NCBI RefSeq assembly: GCF_002838835.1
Contig: NZ_NHPP01000002.1
Span: forward strand, 327,726 to 391,725
Source: Siphonobacter sp. SORGH_AS_0500
GTDB taxonomy: Bacteria; Bacteroidota; Bacteroidia; Cytophagales; Spirosomataceae
DNA length: 64,000 nucleotides
Direction of reading: 5' to 3'
This document shows, in pieces, positions 47,262-55,286 of the stretch. The position numbers and the translations under genes were made by a program. Position 1 is the stretch's first letter; every line of letters starts with the position of its first letter. Under the pieces are notes generated by a model. It saw nothing but the letters and a program-made list of their open reading frames with translations, made no database searches and was not told where the DNA came from.

Positions 47262-47825
47262 ATGGCAAAAGTTCCGGTAAATCGCTACCAGCAGCCCTAC
47301 ATTAACAGTGGTCAGGCGGGAATGCCCCAGGGCGTTCGCACGAAAAAATACGGCCTGGACCCCAAAAAGTACATTAACCTGGCCTTACGGGACTGGATCA
47401 AACAGGAATGGTTCTGGTTTTTGATTCCCGTAGGGGTGATCGTTCTGAACGTCGTTCTGAACGTAACGAAAGTCTATCCAAACTGGTGGATTTACCTCGT
47501 AGCCGTACTCGGTGGGGTAGGTTTCGCTCTCTTCCGCGGTATGCAGTTTACGGCTACGACGCAGGTAGAACAGAATAAGCAGATGTTCGAAAAATTTGTG
47601 TATGAATTTGATAACCGTCAGATTTTTGTCTGGAAAAATCGCGAGAAAAAAGAAGGCGGCCAGTTACCCTGGAATATGATTCAGTCGGTTCAGAAAGAGA
47701 AAGACGCGTATTTGTTCAATCTGGGCAAGTATCAGTATCTCTATCTGCCATTCGACATTTTTAATTCAGAACATGACATTAAAATGTTCGAGACTATCCT
47801 CACTCGCAAAGAATTGCTGAAGTGA
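47262..47825 (+). CDS. YcxB-like membrane protein
   Basis: 187 residues. A basic N-terminal region leads to two adjacent hydrophobic segments near 50-68 (FWFLIPVGVIVLNVVLNV) and 73-91 (WWIYLVAVLGGVGFALF). A cytoplasmic C-terminal domain with FDNRQIFVWKNREKKEGG and LPWNMIQSVQKEKDAYLF fits YcxB-like PH-type domains. Function unknown. A good terminator follows, so it is monocistronic. Confidence 0.75.
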   Translation: MAKVPVNRYQQPYINSGQAGMPQGVRTKKYGLDPKKYINLALRDWIKQEWFWFLIPVGVIVLNVVLNVTKVYPNWWIYLVAVLGGVGFALFRGMQFTATTQVEQNKQMFEKFVYEFDNRQIFVWKNREKKEGGQLPWNMIQSVQKEKDAYLFNLGKYQYLYLPFDIFNSEHDIKMFETILTRKELLK

Positions 47826-47855
47826 GTAATAGGGTTAGTACAAAAATTTAATTTG

Positions 47856-47885
47856 AGGTCGGTGGGTTGCTACCGACCTTTTTGC
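47856..47885 (+). terminator. Terminator after the YcxB-like gene
   Basis: AGGTCGGT (47856-47863) pairs with ACCGACCT (47872-47879) around an 8-nt loop, followed by TTTTTG. Confidence 0.8.
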
Positions 47886-47921
47886 GTTTTTACTAATAAG
47901 TACCTCATAACTTGATCAACA

Positions 47922-48713
47922 GTGACTAATAATCCTTTGGAAGTACTCGAAGCTCGTCTGAACCCGCTGCGTCAGGAATTAATCGACCATTCCGTTTACA
48001 ATCACATCAACTCGCTGGAGGCTTTACAGCTTTTTACCCAAAGCCACGTTTTTGCTGTCTGGGACTTCATGTCTCTGCTAAAGGCTCTGCAACGGCAGCT
48101 TACCTGCGTACAAGTGCCCTGGTTACCCGCTGCATCCGGGTCGACGGCGTATCTAATTAATGAAATCGTTACTGGTGAAGAAAGCGATGTAGATCAGCAT
48201 GGCGTTCGGATGAGCCATTACGAGTTATACCTCCGGGCGATGAAAGAGCTAGAGGCGGATACATCGGTCATTGAGCAATTTGTTGCAGACCTGCGAGCGG
48301 GCCAATCGGTGAGGGAAGCTCTGGAAAATGCTGATATTCCCGCCGGAGCGAAGGCTTTTGTGAGTTATACGTTTTCAGTAATTGAGCGAAATCGTCCGCA
48401 TGAAATTGCGGCGGCCTTTACCTATGGTCGCGAAGACTTGATTCCCGAATTATTCATTGAACTGGTTCGTAACCTGAACGCCCGATTCCCTAATCAACTC
48501 GATACATTCCGCTATTACCTGGAGCGTCACATCGAAGTAGACGGTGGGCATCATGGCCATTTGGCGGAAGAAATGGTTCGTGAATTGTGTGGCAATGACG
48601 CTCAAAAATGGGAAGAGACCATTTCTACGGCGGAGGAGTCGATCCGCCAAAGAATTTACCTCTGGAATTCGATTACCAGTTGCTTAAACGGAGGAGCTTT
48701 AGTTAATTCGTAA
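47922..48713 (+). CDS. DUF3050 family protein (haem-oxygenase-like fold)
   Basis: 263 residues with a GTG start at 47922. The family has a helical haem-oxygenase-like fold. Recognisable blocks are LEALQLFTQSHVFAVWDFM (about 29-47), EIVTGEESDVDQHGVRMSHYELYL (about 86-110, in parts) and HIEVDGGHHGHLAEEMVREL (about 204-223), with conserved His residues. The biochemical activity is not established. It precedes the GMC oxidoreductase by 160 bp of AT-rich DNA; cotranscription is uncertain. Confidence 0.8.
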   Translation: MTNNPLEVLEARLNPLRQELIDHSVYNHINSLEALQLFTQSHVFAVWDFMSLLKALQRQLTCVQVPWLPAASGSTAYLINEIVTGEESDVDQHGVRMSHYELYLRAMKELEADTSVIEQFVADLRAGQSVREALENADIPAGAKAFVSYTFSVIERNRPHEIAAAFTYGREDLIPELFIELVRNLNARFPNQLDTFRYYLERHIEVDGGHHGHLAEEMVRELCGNDAQKWEETISTAEESIRQRIYLWNSITSCLNGGALVNS

Positions 48714-48875
48714 AATTTTTAATTAATTAAAGCGTTGATCTATATTCATAGCAGTTACTAAAAAAGCGTAAGTTTTTAATTAAAAAGTTATATAATTAAT
48801 AAAAATTATTCATTTGTAGTAACGATTGGAGTGACCATAAACATAACAACGAGTCTTTACCTATTTTCCTAAAGT

Positions 48876-50621
48876 ATGAACAGTTATCAAATCCAGGAGA
48901 CCCCTGAAGTCTTTGACGTGGTTATCGTTGGGTCTGGAGCAGGCGGCGGTATGGCGGCTTATCAGCTATCCAAAGCGGGTGCCAAAGTTTGCTTACTGGA
49001 AGCTGGAGGTTACTATGACCCGGCTGATCCCAAGTATATCACTCAACTAAAGAATCCCTGGGAGTCTCCTCGTCGTGGGGCCAGCACTACGCGTCCTTTC
49101 GGTGATTTTGACGCCGCCTGGGGAGGCTGGCAGCTCGAAGGTGAGCCTTACTCTGCTGCTCCCGGAACAGAATTTCACTGGTTCAGAAGCCGGATGCTGG
49201 GTGGGCGTACCAACCACTGGGGCCGTATTTCCCTTCGTTTTGGTCCCGACGATTTTCGTCGCGGCAGCATGACGGGTATCGGGGATGACTGGCCAATTAC
49301 GTACGACGACGTATCGCCCTATTACGATAAGGTAGATAAACTCCTGGGAATTTTTGGCTCAAAAGAAGGGCTTCGCAACGAACCCGACGGCCATTTCTTA
49401 CCCCCACCAAAACCCCGTTTGCACGAGTTAATGCTGAAAAAAGCGGGTAAGAATCTGGGTATCCCGGTTATTCCTTCCCGTCTGGCGATTCTGACAAAAG
49501 CGATTAATAACGAACGTGGGCAGTGTTTTTACTGCTCGCAGTGCGGTCGGGCCTGTCAGGTTTACGCGGATTTTTCTTCGTCTTCCTGTCTTTGTAAACC
49601 TGCCGTTAAAACGGGTAACACAAGGCTGATCAACGGAGCGATGGTTCGCGAAGTATTAACCGACCAGAAAACCGGACTTTGCACGGGCGTTTCGTACGTC
49701 GATACCGCAACTTTACAGGAAAAAACGGTTCGGGCTAAAATTGTGGTGGTGGCGGCTAGTGCCTGTGAATCGGCCCGTCTGTTACTGAACTCCAAGTCGG
49801 CCCGGTTCCCAAATGGGCTGGCTAACTCCAGCGGAGTGATTGGTAAATACCTGAACGACTCCACCGGAGCCAGCCGCTCAGCCTTCGTTCCAGCTTTGAT
49901 GAACCGGAAACGTTACAACGAAGACGGGGTAGGTGGAATGCACGTATACACGCCCTGGTGGCTGGATAACAAAAAACTGGACTTCCCTCGGGGGTATCAC
50001 ATTGAATACGGCGGGGGCATGGGCATGCCCAGCTACGGGTTTGGCATGGGCATTCAGGGCATGAACGGTAAGTATGCCTATGGCGATGGAAAAACGCAAC
50101 CCGCAGGTGGATATGGATCACGTCTGAAAGAAGATGTACGTCGCTTCTACGGAGCTTACGTGGGCATGGCGGGTCGTGGAGAACCTATACCTTTGGAAAG
50201 TAACTATTGCGAAATCGACCCCAATAATGTCGATAAATACGGTATTCCGACGCTTCGTTTTCACTACAAATGGTCTGAAAACGAGGTTAAGCAGGCGAAA
50301 CACATGCAGGATACCTTCGAGGAAATAATCCACGAAATGGGCGGTATTGCTCTGGGCTCCAAACCGGGTAAAGAGCAAAACTACGGATTAGAGGCTCCCG
50401 GAAAGATCATTCACGAAATCGGAACGGTACGCATGGGCAGCGATCCCAAAAAATCAGCTCTGAATTCTTTCATGCAGGGCCACGATGTCAAAAACCTGTT
50501 CGTAGTAGACGCCGCTCCTTTCGTAACGCAAGGCGACAAAAACGTAACCTGGACCATCCTAGCCATGTCCATGCGAACCAGTGATTACATCATTGATGAA
50601 GTGAAGAAGAAGAATCTGTAA
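48876..50621 (+). CDS. GMC-family FAD-dependent oxidoreductase
   Basis: 581 residues. FAD-binding Rossmann motif VVIVGSGAGGGMAAYQLSKAG (about 13-33, two parts), then RMLGGRTNHWGRISLRF (about 107-123). A cysteine cluster CFYCSQCGRAC and a further C-LC pair lie near residues 214-240, as in several GMC dehydrogenases, where it may form a disulfide or Fe-S site. The C-terminal substrate-site region reads HEIGTVRMG and VTWTILAMSMRTSDYI, with the catalytic His/Asn in GDKNVTW. A subunit-3 partner is encoded after the intervening gene, so it is likely a membrane-linked alcohol or sugar dehydrogenase. Its substrate is unknown. Confidence 0.9.
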   Translation: MNSYQIQETPEVFDVVIVGSGAGGGMAAYQLSKAGAKVCLLEAGGYYDPADPKYITQLKNPWESPRRGASTTRPFGDFDAAWGGWQLEGEPYSAAPGTEFHWFRSRMLGGRTNHWGRISLRFGPDDFRRGSMTGIGDDWPITYDDVSPYYDKVDKLLGIFGSKEGLRNEPDGHFLPPPKPRLHELMLKKAGKNLGIPVIPSRLAILTKAINNERGQCFYCSQCGRACQVYADFSSSSCLCKPAVKTGNTRLINGAMVREVLTDQKTGLCTGVSYVDTATLQEKTVRAKIVVVAASACESARLLLNSKSARFPNGLANSSGVIGKYLNDSTGASRSAFVPALMNRKRYNEDGVGGMHVYTPWWLDNKKLDFPRGYHIEYGGGMGMPSYGFGMGIQGMNGKYAYGDGKTQPAGGYGSRLKEDVRRFYGAYVGMAGRGEPIPLESNYCEIDPNNVDKYGIPTLRFHYKWSENEVKQAKHMQDTFEEIIHEMGGIALGSKPGKEQNYGLEAPGKIIHEIGTVRMGSDPKKSALNSFMQGHDVKNLFVVDAAPFVTQGDKNVTWTILAMSMRTSDYIIDEVKKKNL

Positions 50622-50625
50622 AAGA

Positions 50626-51141
50626 GTTGTCTGTTTTCTGTTTACCGTTTTCAGTGATGGCTACCATTCAACGTTTTGAGGATTTGAAAATTTGGCAAAA
50701 AGCTCGCTTGTATTCTCTGTCTATTTTTGAATTAACTGGGAGTGGGGAGTTTTATGCAGACTATGACCATCGCAGGCAAATCAGACGGTCGGCAGATTCT
50801 GTAATGGATAATATTGCAGAAGGTTTTGGAAGAGGAAGTCGAGGTGAATTTATTCAATTTCTGGGTATTGCTAAGGGCTCATTAACGGAAGTAAAATCAC
50901 AGCTATACAGAGCTCTGGATCGTAAATATCTTTCATTACAAGCTTTTGAAAAGACTTATGAAGAAGCCGATGAGCTGGGAAAAATGATTGCTGGATTTAT
51001 TTCCTACCTATCCAGAACACAGATTAAAGGAAGTAAGTATAAGCAAGTTTCTGAGAAAAGCGAAGTAAAGGAGCCTGAGATAAATTACGAAAATTGGTTC
51101 GAATCAACTGTAAACAGAAAACAGTTAACTGAAAACTGAAC
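50626..51141. repeat. Inverted repeat flanking the four-helix-bundle gene
   Basis: CTGTTTTCTGTTTAC at 50631-50645 pairs perfectly with its complement at 51110-51124 (15 bp, 464 nt apart). Beyond it the words TTTTCAG and CTGAAAA also match imperfectly. The right arm runs through the end of the reading frame, so the last residues (TVNRKQLTEN) are encoded by the repeat. The left half repeats the element at 45757-45780. Confidence 0.65.
50657..51139 (+). CDS. Four-helix-bundle protein (S23/Avd-like)
   Basis: 160 residues from the ATG at 50657; an upstream TTG would only translate repeat sequence. The N-terminal RFEDLKIWQKARLYSLSIF (about 7-25) and RQIRRSADSVMDNIAEGFGRGS (about 40-61, in parts), then QFLGIAKGSLTEVKSQLYRA, are characteristic of the 23S rRNA intervening-sequence protein family. 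Avd of diversity-generating retroelements belongs to the same fold group. No reverse transcriptase is nearby. The gene separates GMC oxidoreductase from its subunit 3 and has inverted-repeat edges. Confidence 0.84.
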   Translation: MATIQRFEDLKIWQKARLYSLSIFELTGSGEFYADYDHRRQIRRSADSVMDNIAEGFGRGSRGEFIQFLGIAKGSLTEVKSQLYRALDRKYLSLQAFEKTYEEADELGKMIAGFISYLSRTQIKGSKYKQVSEKSEVKEPEINYENWFESTVNRKQLTEN

Positions 51142-51144
51142 AAA

Positions 51145-51756
51145 ATGAAACGTCGCGATACACTTAAGTCGATTGCCTTGGGGTCGTTGGGCATGGCTAC
51201 GGTTCCTTCTACGGATCTGATAGCGGCTCCGCCCGAAAAACCGCTGGTGGTGCCCGGCGGACGGCAGAAATCGGAAGCCATCCGGGATGCCAAACTCATG
51301 GCTGATAAGTTCTTTACACCTCAGGAAATGAAAACCCTCACCGTTTTGTGCGACATTATTCTTCCGGCGGACGAGAAGTCGGGCAGTGCCTCGCAAGCGG
51401 GTGTACCGGCTTTCATTGAATTTATGGTGAAAGATCAACCCGTACACCAGATTCCTCTTCGTGGAGGGCTGGCCTGGTTAGATAATGAAAGCCGAAAACG
51501 CTTCAGCAAGAAATTTGTGGAGCTTACAAAAGCTCAGCAGATAGAAATCGTGGATGACATTGCCTATCCTGAACAAGCGAAACCTCAGTTCTCCCAAGGC
51601 GTTGCGTTCTTTAACAAAATGCGGGACATGACCTTAACCGGTTTTTATACCACCCGCATAGGCTTCAACGATTTGGGTTACGTAGGAAATACTCCCAACA
51701 ACTGGGAAGGAGTGCCCGAAGAGGTACTGAAGCAATACGGCCTGAGTTATGAGTAA
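51145..51756 (+). CDS. Gluconate 2-dehydrogenase subunit 3 family protein
   Basis: 203 residues. A twin-arginine-type signal (KRRDTLKSIALGSLGM, residues 2-17) precedes the mature part. Family motif TLCDIILPADEKSGSASQAGV appears near 68-88 (two parts), then FIEFMV and a C-terminal FYTTRIGFNDLGYVGN. The partner is the GMC dehydrogenase at 48876-50621. In known complexes subunit 3 is exported with the large subunit. Only the inserted four-helix-bundle gene separates the two. Confidence 0.85.
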   Translation: MKRRDTLKSIALGSLGMATVPSTDLIAAPPEKPLVVPGGRQKSEAIRDAKLMADKFFTPQEMKTLTVLCDIILPADEKSGSASQAGVPAFIEFMVKDQPVHQIPLRGGLAWLDNESRKRFSKKFVELTKAQQIEIVDDIAYPEQAKPQFSQGVAFFNKMRDMTLTGFYTTRIGFNDLGYVGNTPNNWEGVPEEVLKQYGLSYE

Positions 51757-51760
51757 TGGG

Positions 51761-51908
51761 GTTTGAGAAGGTTAGAATTAGGTGTGAGAAGTTTGATTTA
51801 GTTTGAGAAAGTAAGATAAATGAGAGGTTTTCATCAAACTCCTCACACCTAATTCTAACTTCTTCTAACTAAATTAAATCTCTCAAACTACTGCTAACCT
51901 TCTCAAAC
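51761..51908. repeat. Nested inverted repeat after the GMC operon
   Basis: Arms 51771-51796 and 51834-51859 are complementary at 25 of 26 positions (left side GTTAGAATTAGGTGTGAGAA). Outside them GTTTGAGAAGGTTAG (51761-51775) pairs perfectly with 51894-51908 over 15 bp. The left GTTAG word belongs to both pairings, so two folds compete. It has no T-run and precedes the terminator at 51926. Confidence 0.75.
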
Positions 51909-51925
51909 GTAGTAGAACGAAAGGT

Positions 51926-51976
51926 ATACTTAATGCTGATTCGGTAAAAGACCGGGTCAGCATTAAGTATTTTTTA
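51926..51976 (+). terminator. Terminator upstream of the cobalamin riboswitch
   Basis: ATACTTAATGCTGA (51926-51939) pairs with 51957-51970 (14 bp), with CGGT and ACCG pairing further inside, followed by TTTTTT. It isolates the GMC operon from the cobalamin genes. The T-run leads straight into the -7 element of the next promoter. Confidence 0.85.
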
Positions 51977-51984
51977 TACTTTTG
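51977..51984 (+). promoter_or_regulatory. TAnnTTTG -7 element for the btuB-cob operon
   Basis: TACTTTTG matches the consensus. Transcription would start near 51991, immediately before the riboswitch P1 stem at 51996. Confidence 0.5.
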
Positions 51985-51995
51985 CCCACGTTTTA

Positions 51996-52246
51996 GGTTT
52001 CAGCAGAAACTCTGTTGAATGAAAAGGGAACACCGGTGTAAATCCGGGGCTATCCCCGTAGCTGTAAGTTTTAATGAGTTTAGAGTGGTAAGTTTTGAGT
52101 TTAGGGTTAAGATTGTAAAGTTGACAGCCTTCATAACTCAAAACACTAAACTCCAAACTCAAACACAACTTCCAAAAGCCACTGTACACACGTATGGGAA
52201 GGTGGGGGTTGAGATGAAACGAGCCAGAAGACCTGCCTGAAATGGT
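51996..52246 (+). ncRNA. Cobalamin riboswitch, with a long repeat-derived arm
   Basis: Core cobalamin-aptamer sequences are present in order: GGGAACACCGGTGTAAATCC (52026-52045), GGGGCTATCCCCGTAGCTGTAA (in two parts, to 52067), AAGCCACTGTACAC, TATGGGAAGG and GAGCCAGAAGACCTGCC (52222-52237). A P1 stem forms between TTTCAG (51998-52003) and CTGAAA (52237-52242). Between CTGTAA and CCACTG lies an arm of about 105 nt made of GTTTTGAGTTT-type repeat. It folds as GTTTTGAGTT (52092-52101) with 52135-52144 and GAGTTTAG (52076-52083) with 52146-52153. It controls the btuB-like receptor and probably cobT-cobS-cobC, most likely repressing them when cobalamin is abundant. The expression platform would lie in 52247-52368. 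Confidence 0.9.
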
Positions 52247-52368
52247 ATACTTTTCGAGCTTTCGGGTGAAAAGCCGTGAATGAATTTCAACGCACTGGAT
52301 GGTAACACCCAGCCGGATTTCTATTCACTTTTCTACGAAAGACTCCTTACTTAATCATTAGTGGAGTC

Positions 52369-54249
52369 ATGAACACATTTACCAGAATTACCTTTCTTCT
52401 CCTGATTACAACTTTGCAGGTCTGGGCTCAAAAACCGGATACCCAACTGGAAGAAGTAACCATCACCGCCAATCGTACCGGACAAAAATTATCCCAAACG
52501 GGTAAAGTAGTTACCGTTCTTACCGATTCAACTTTACAAAAATACGCTACTCAATCGCTTGGCGAGTTATTAACCCGTCAGGCCGGGGTTATGATCGTTG
52601 GGGCTCAGGGGCCGCTGGGAACCAATCAGACCGTCTCATTACGCGGAGCCGGTGGAGGAAACACCCTGATTTTACTCGATGGCTTACCCATCTATGATCC
52701 CTCTCAGATTAATAACACGTTTGATCTCAATCTGCTTTCGGTTGGGGAATGCGAACGAATTGAGATCATTCGGGGAGCTCAGTCTACCCTGTACGGTTCG
52801 GATGCGGTAGCTGGGGTAATTAACATTTTTACTAAAAAAGAAGGGTATCGACCCATCGGAGGCCATGCCACCGTTCAGGCCGGAAGTTATGGTACTTTCC
52901 GGGGAACCGTCGGTGTGAATGGAGCTTCAAAAGTAGGTTACTTCAATGCTCAATATACCCGATTGCGTTCCGATGGATTTTCGGCGGCATATGATGCGAA
53001 AGGAAATCAGAACTTTGATAACGATGGTTTCTGGCAGGATAACGTTCTCTTAAACGGCGGTATTAATCTTTCTCCCAATCTAATCTGGAAGGTACGGGGC
53101 CTGTATTCGGGGTATAAAAATGAAATTGACGCCGGAGCCCTAACCGATGATCCCAGCTATAATTACCGTAACACCTTCAAACTGGCCGGAACAGGGATAG
53201 ATTATAGTTATGCTTCTGGAAAACTGACGGCAAATTATGCGTTCTCGGCTTTCCAACGTAATTCTGTTCAGGACAAGTCCACGTTTGAGGGAAATAGTCA
53301 TTTTGCAGAAATCTATAATAGCTGGCGGACTACTAGCTGGTTAACTCTCGTTACCGGGGTTGATCTGCGGACTCAGAATACAGCTCAAACCAATCCTTAT
53401 GCTCCACCTTTAGAGAAAAATCTAGCGAAAACAACTTTATTCAGTGCGTATGCCACGGCTTTGATTCGAACCGATTCCAGCTTTGCTCTGGAACTGGGCG
53501 GACGCTATAACCATCATTCCCTATACGGTAGTAACGCAACTTATTCCATCAATCCTTCTTATCTTTTAAGCAATCAGGTAAAATTCTTTGCTAACCTTTC
53601 CAGTGGATTCCGGGCCCCAAGCTTGTATCAGTTGTATTCGCCGTATGGTAACAAAGATTTGAAGCCCGAAATGAGTCGTTCGCTGGAGGCTGGTGTTCAG
53701 TTATTTGCTACGGATAAACGATCATTTATACGAGCTCTTTATTTCGATCGGGCTATTAAAGACGTGATTGCTTTTCAGTCATTAAGCGTTGAACCTTACG
53801 GTAAGTACGTGAATTATAGTCGTCAGAATGATCATGGGCTGGAATTTGAAGTATCGAGTCGCTTTAAAAATTTAGTGGTTTCGGGTAATTTAACGTATGT
53901 AACGGGTCGGGTGACTCAAACGGTTAATGGTCGAGACTCCAGCTCATTTAATCTTTTCCGAATTCCGAAGGTGATGGGCAATGCAACCGTTGGCTATCAG
54001 TTCACAAAACACTTCTTCAGTTCCTTAGCAGTGCGAAGTGTGGGCAAACGTCAGGAGCAGGTTTACGGACTTGGAATAGTAGACTTAGCCGCTTATACCA
54101 CACTGGATGTATATGCCGAATATCAGTTCAATGCTTTCGTCAAACTATACGGTGACGTTCGTAACCTTACGGATAAGCAGTATTTTGAGGTTTACGGGTA
54201 TAACACCCGTCGGCGTAATTTCAACATAGGCTTAAAGTTTGATTTTTAG
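52369..54249 (+). CDS. btuB: BtuB-like TonB-dependent receptor (cobalamin/cobinamide uptake)
   Basis: Outer-membrane beta-barrel of 626 residues, E. coli BtuB size. Signal peptide ends near VWAQ (residue 20). The TonB-box region is EEVTITANRTGQ (about 27-38). The plug carries LLDGLPIYDPSQ and EIIRGAQSTLYGSDAVAGVINIF (about 100-150, in parts). The C-terminus NIGLKFDF ends in Phe. Control by the upstream cobalamin riboswitch and the following cobTSC genes identify the substrate as a corrinoid better than the protein sequence does. Confidence 0.9.
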   Translation: MNTFTRITFLLLITTLQVWAQKPDTQLEEVTITANRTGQKLSQTGKVVTVLTDSTLQKYATQSLGELLTRQAGVMIVGAQGPLGTNQTVSLRGAGGGNTLILLDGLPIYDPSQINNTFDLNLLSVGECERIEIIRGAQSTLYGSDAVAGVINIFTKKEGYRPIGGHATVQAGSYGTFRGTVGVNGASKVGYFNAQYTRLRSDGFSAAYDAKGNQNFDNDGFWQDNVLLNGGINLSPNLIWKVRGLYSGYKNEIDAGALTDDPSYNYRNTFKLAGTGIDYSYASGKLTANYAFSAFQRNSVQDKSTFEGNSHFAEIYNSWRTTSWLTLVTGVDLRTQNTAQTNPYAPPLEKNLAKTTLFSAYATALIRTDSSFALELGGRYNHHSLYGSNATYSINPSYLLSNQVKFFANLSSGFRAPSLYQLYSPYGNKDLKPEMSRSLEAGVQLFATDKRSFIRALYFDRAIKDVIAFQSLSVEPYGKYVNYSRQNDHGLEFEVSSRFKNLVVSGNLTYVTGRVTQTVNGRDSSSFNLFRIPKVMGNATVGYQFTKHFFSSLAVRSVGKRQEQVYGLGIVDLAAYTTLDVYAEYQFNAFVKLYGDVRNLTDKQYFEVYGYNTRRRNFNIGLKFDF

Positions 54250-54269
54250 CAGATTAGATAATCGATCCT

Positions 54270-55286
54270 ATGTCCTTCGAAGAAAGAGTACAATATAAAA
54301 TTGACCATAAAACCAAGCCTTTAGGAGCTTTAGGCCAGTTGGAAACTCTGGCATTCCGCATGGCCTGTATACAGCAAACCGAAACGCCAGAGTTACGAAA
54401 AGCCGCCCTGGTAGTCTTCGCGGCAGATCACGGCATTGCTCAGGAAGGGGTAAGTGCGTATCCCGCAGAAGTAACTTATCAGATGGTGCTCAATTTTCTG
54501 GCGGGTGGAGCCGCTATTAACGTATTCTGCCGCCAGAATGAGCTGGAGTTATACGTGGTTGATGCGGGTGTGAATGCCGAATTTTCAGAAGAAACACAAT
54601 TGATTCACGCCAAAGCTGGTTACGGTACAAATAGTTACCTGAAAGGGCCAGCGATGAGTTCAGAACAGCTTCGGTTTTGTCTGGAGAAAGGAGCCATGAT
54701 TGTGAATGAACTGCACGATAAAGGCTCCAATGTGATTGGTTTTGGGGAAATGGGAATCGGTAATACGTCTTCATCGAGTGTATTGATGAGCATGGCTACT
54801 GGCCTTCCCATTGAAAGTTGCGTAGGGAAAGGGACTGGCGTTAATCCAGAACAATTACAACGAAAAGTAACGGTTCTGAAGGAAGCCATCCGGGTAAATG
54901 GGAGTTGCAGTGACCCTTACCAAATGCTTCAAACGTATGGTGGGTTTGAAATTGCTCAAATGGTGGGAGCCATTCGGGCGGCCCGTTCGAGAAAAATGAT
55001 AATCTTAGTCGACGGATTTATTTCTACCGTTGCTCTGCTGATTGCCAGCCAAATGCAGCCTGATGTACTGGAAAATGCGATTTATTGTCATCAGTCGGCT
55101 GAACAGGGACATCGCCTTCTGCTTGATTTTTTGCGAGCGGAGCCGCTTCTTCGTATGAACTTACGGTTGGGAGAAGGCACGGGCTGTGCGTTGGCATATC
55201 CTTTATTGAAAAGTGCAGTAGCTTTCCTGAATCAGATGTCCACCTTTAACGAAGCAGGCATTTCTTCGCACAAGAATGATACATGA
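54270..55286 (+). CDS. cobT: Nicotinate-nucleotide--dimethylbenzimidazole phosphoribosyltransferase
   Basis: Makes alpha-ribazole phosphate from the lower-ligand base, for cobalamin assembly. It has 338 residues. Typical blocks are KTKPLGALGQLETLA near 15-29, VVFAADHGIAQEGVSAYP near 46-63, GFGEMGIGNTSSSS near 158-171, GKGTGV and the C-terminal LGEGTGCALAYPLLKSA (about 303-319), which includes the catalytic Glu. It starts 20 bp after the receptor and overlaps cobS by 11 bp. Confidence 0.94.
   Translation: MSFEERVQYKIDHKTKPLGALGQLETLAFRMACIQQTETPELRKAALVVFAADHGIAQEGVSAYPAEVTYQMVLNFLAGGAAINVFCRQNELELYVVDAGVNAEFSEETQLIHAKAGYGTNSYLKGPAMSSEQLRFCLEKGAMIVNELHDKGSNVIGFGEMGIGNTSSSSVLMSMATGLPIESCVGKGTGVNPEQLQRKVTVLKEAIRVNGSCSDPYQMLQTYGGFEIAQMVGAIRAARSRKMIILVDGFISTVALLIASQMQPDVLENAIYCHQSAEQGHRLLLDFLRAEPLLRMNLRLGEGTGCALAYPLLKSAVAFLNQMSTFNEAGISSHKNDT

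Noticed and set aside
50627..50656. Ten-residue N-terminal extension of the four-helix-bundle protein
   Set aside because: These codons are the left repeat arm; homologues begin near the ATG at 50657.
50657..51139. Diversity-generating retroelement because of the Avd-like protein
   Set aside because: No reverse transcriptase, template repeat or variable target repeat is present in the window.
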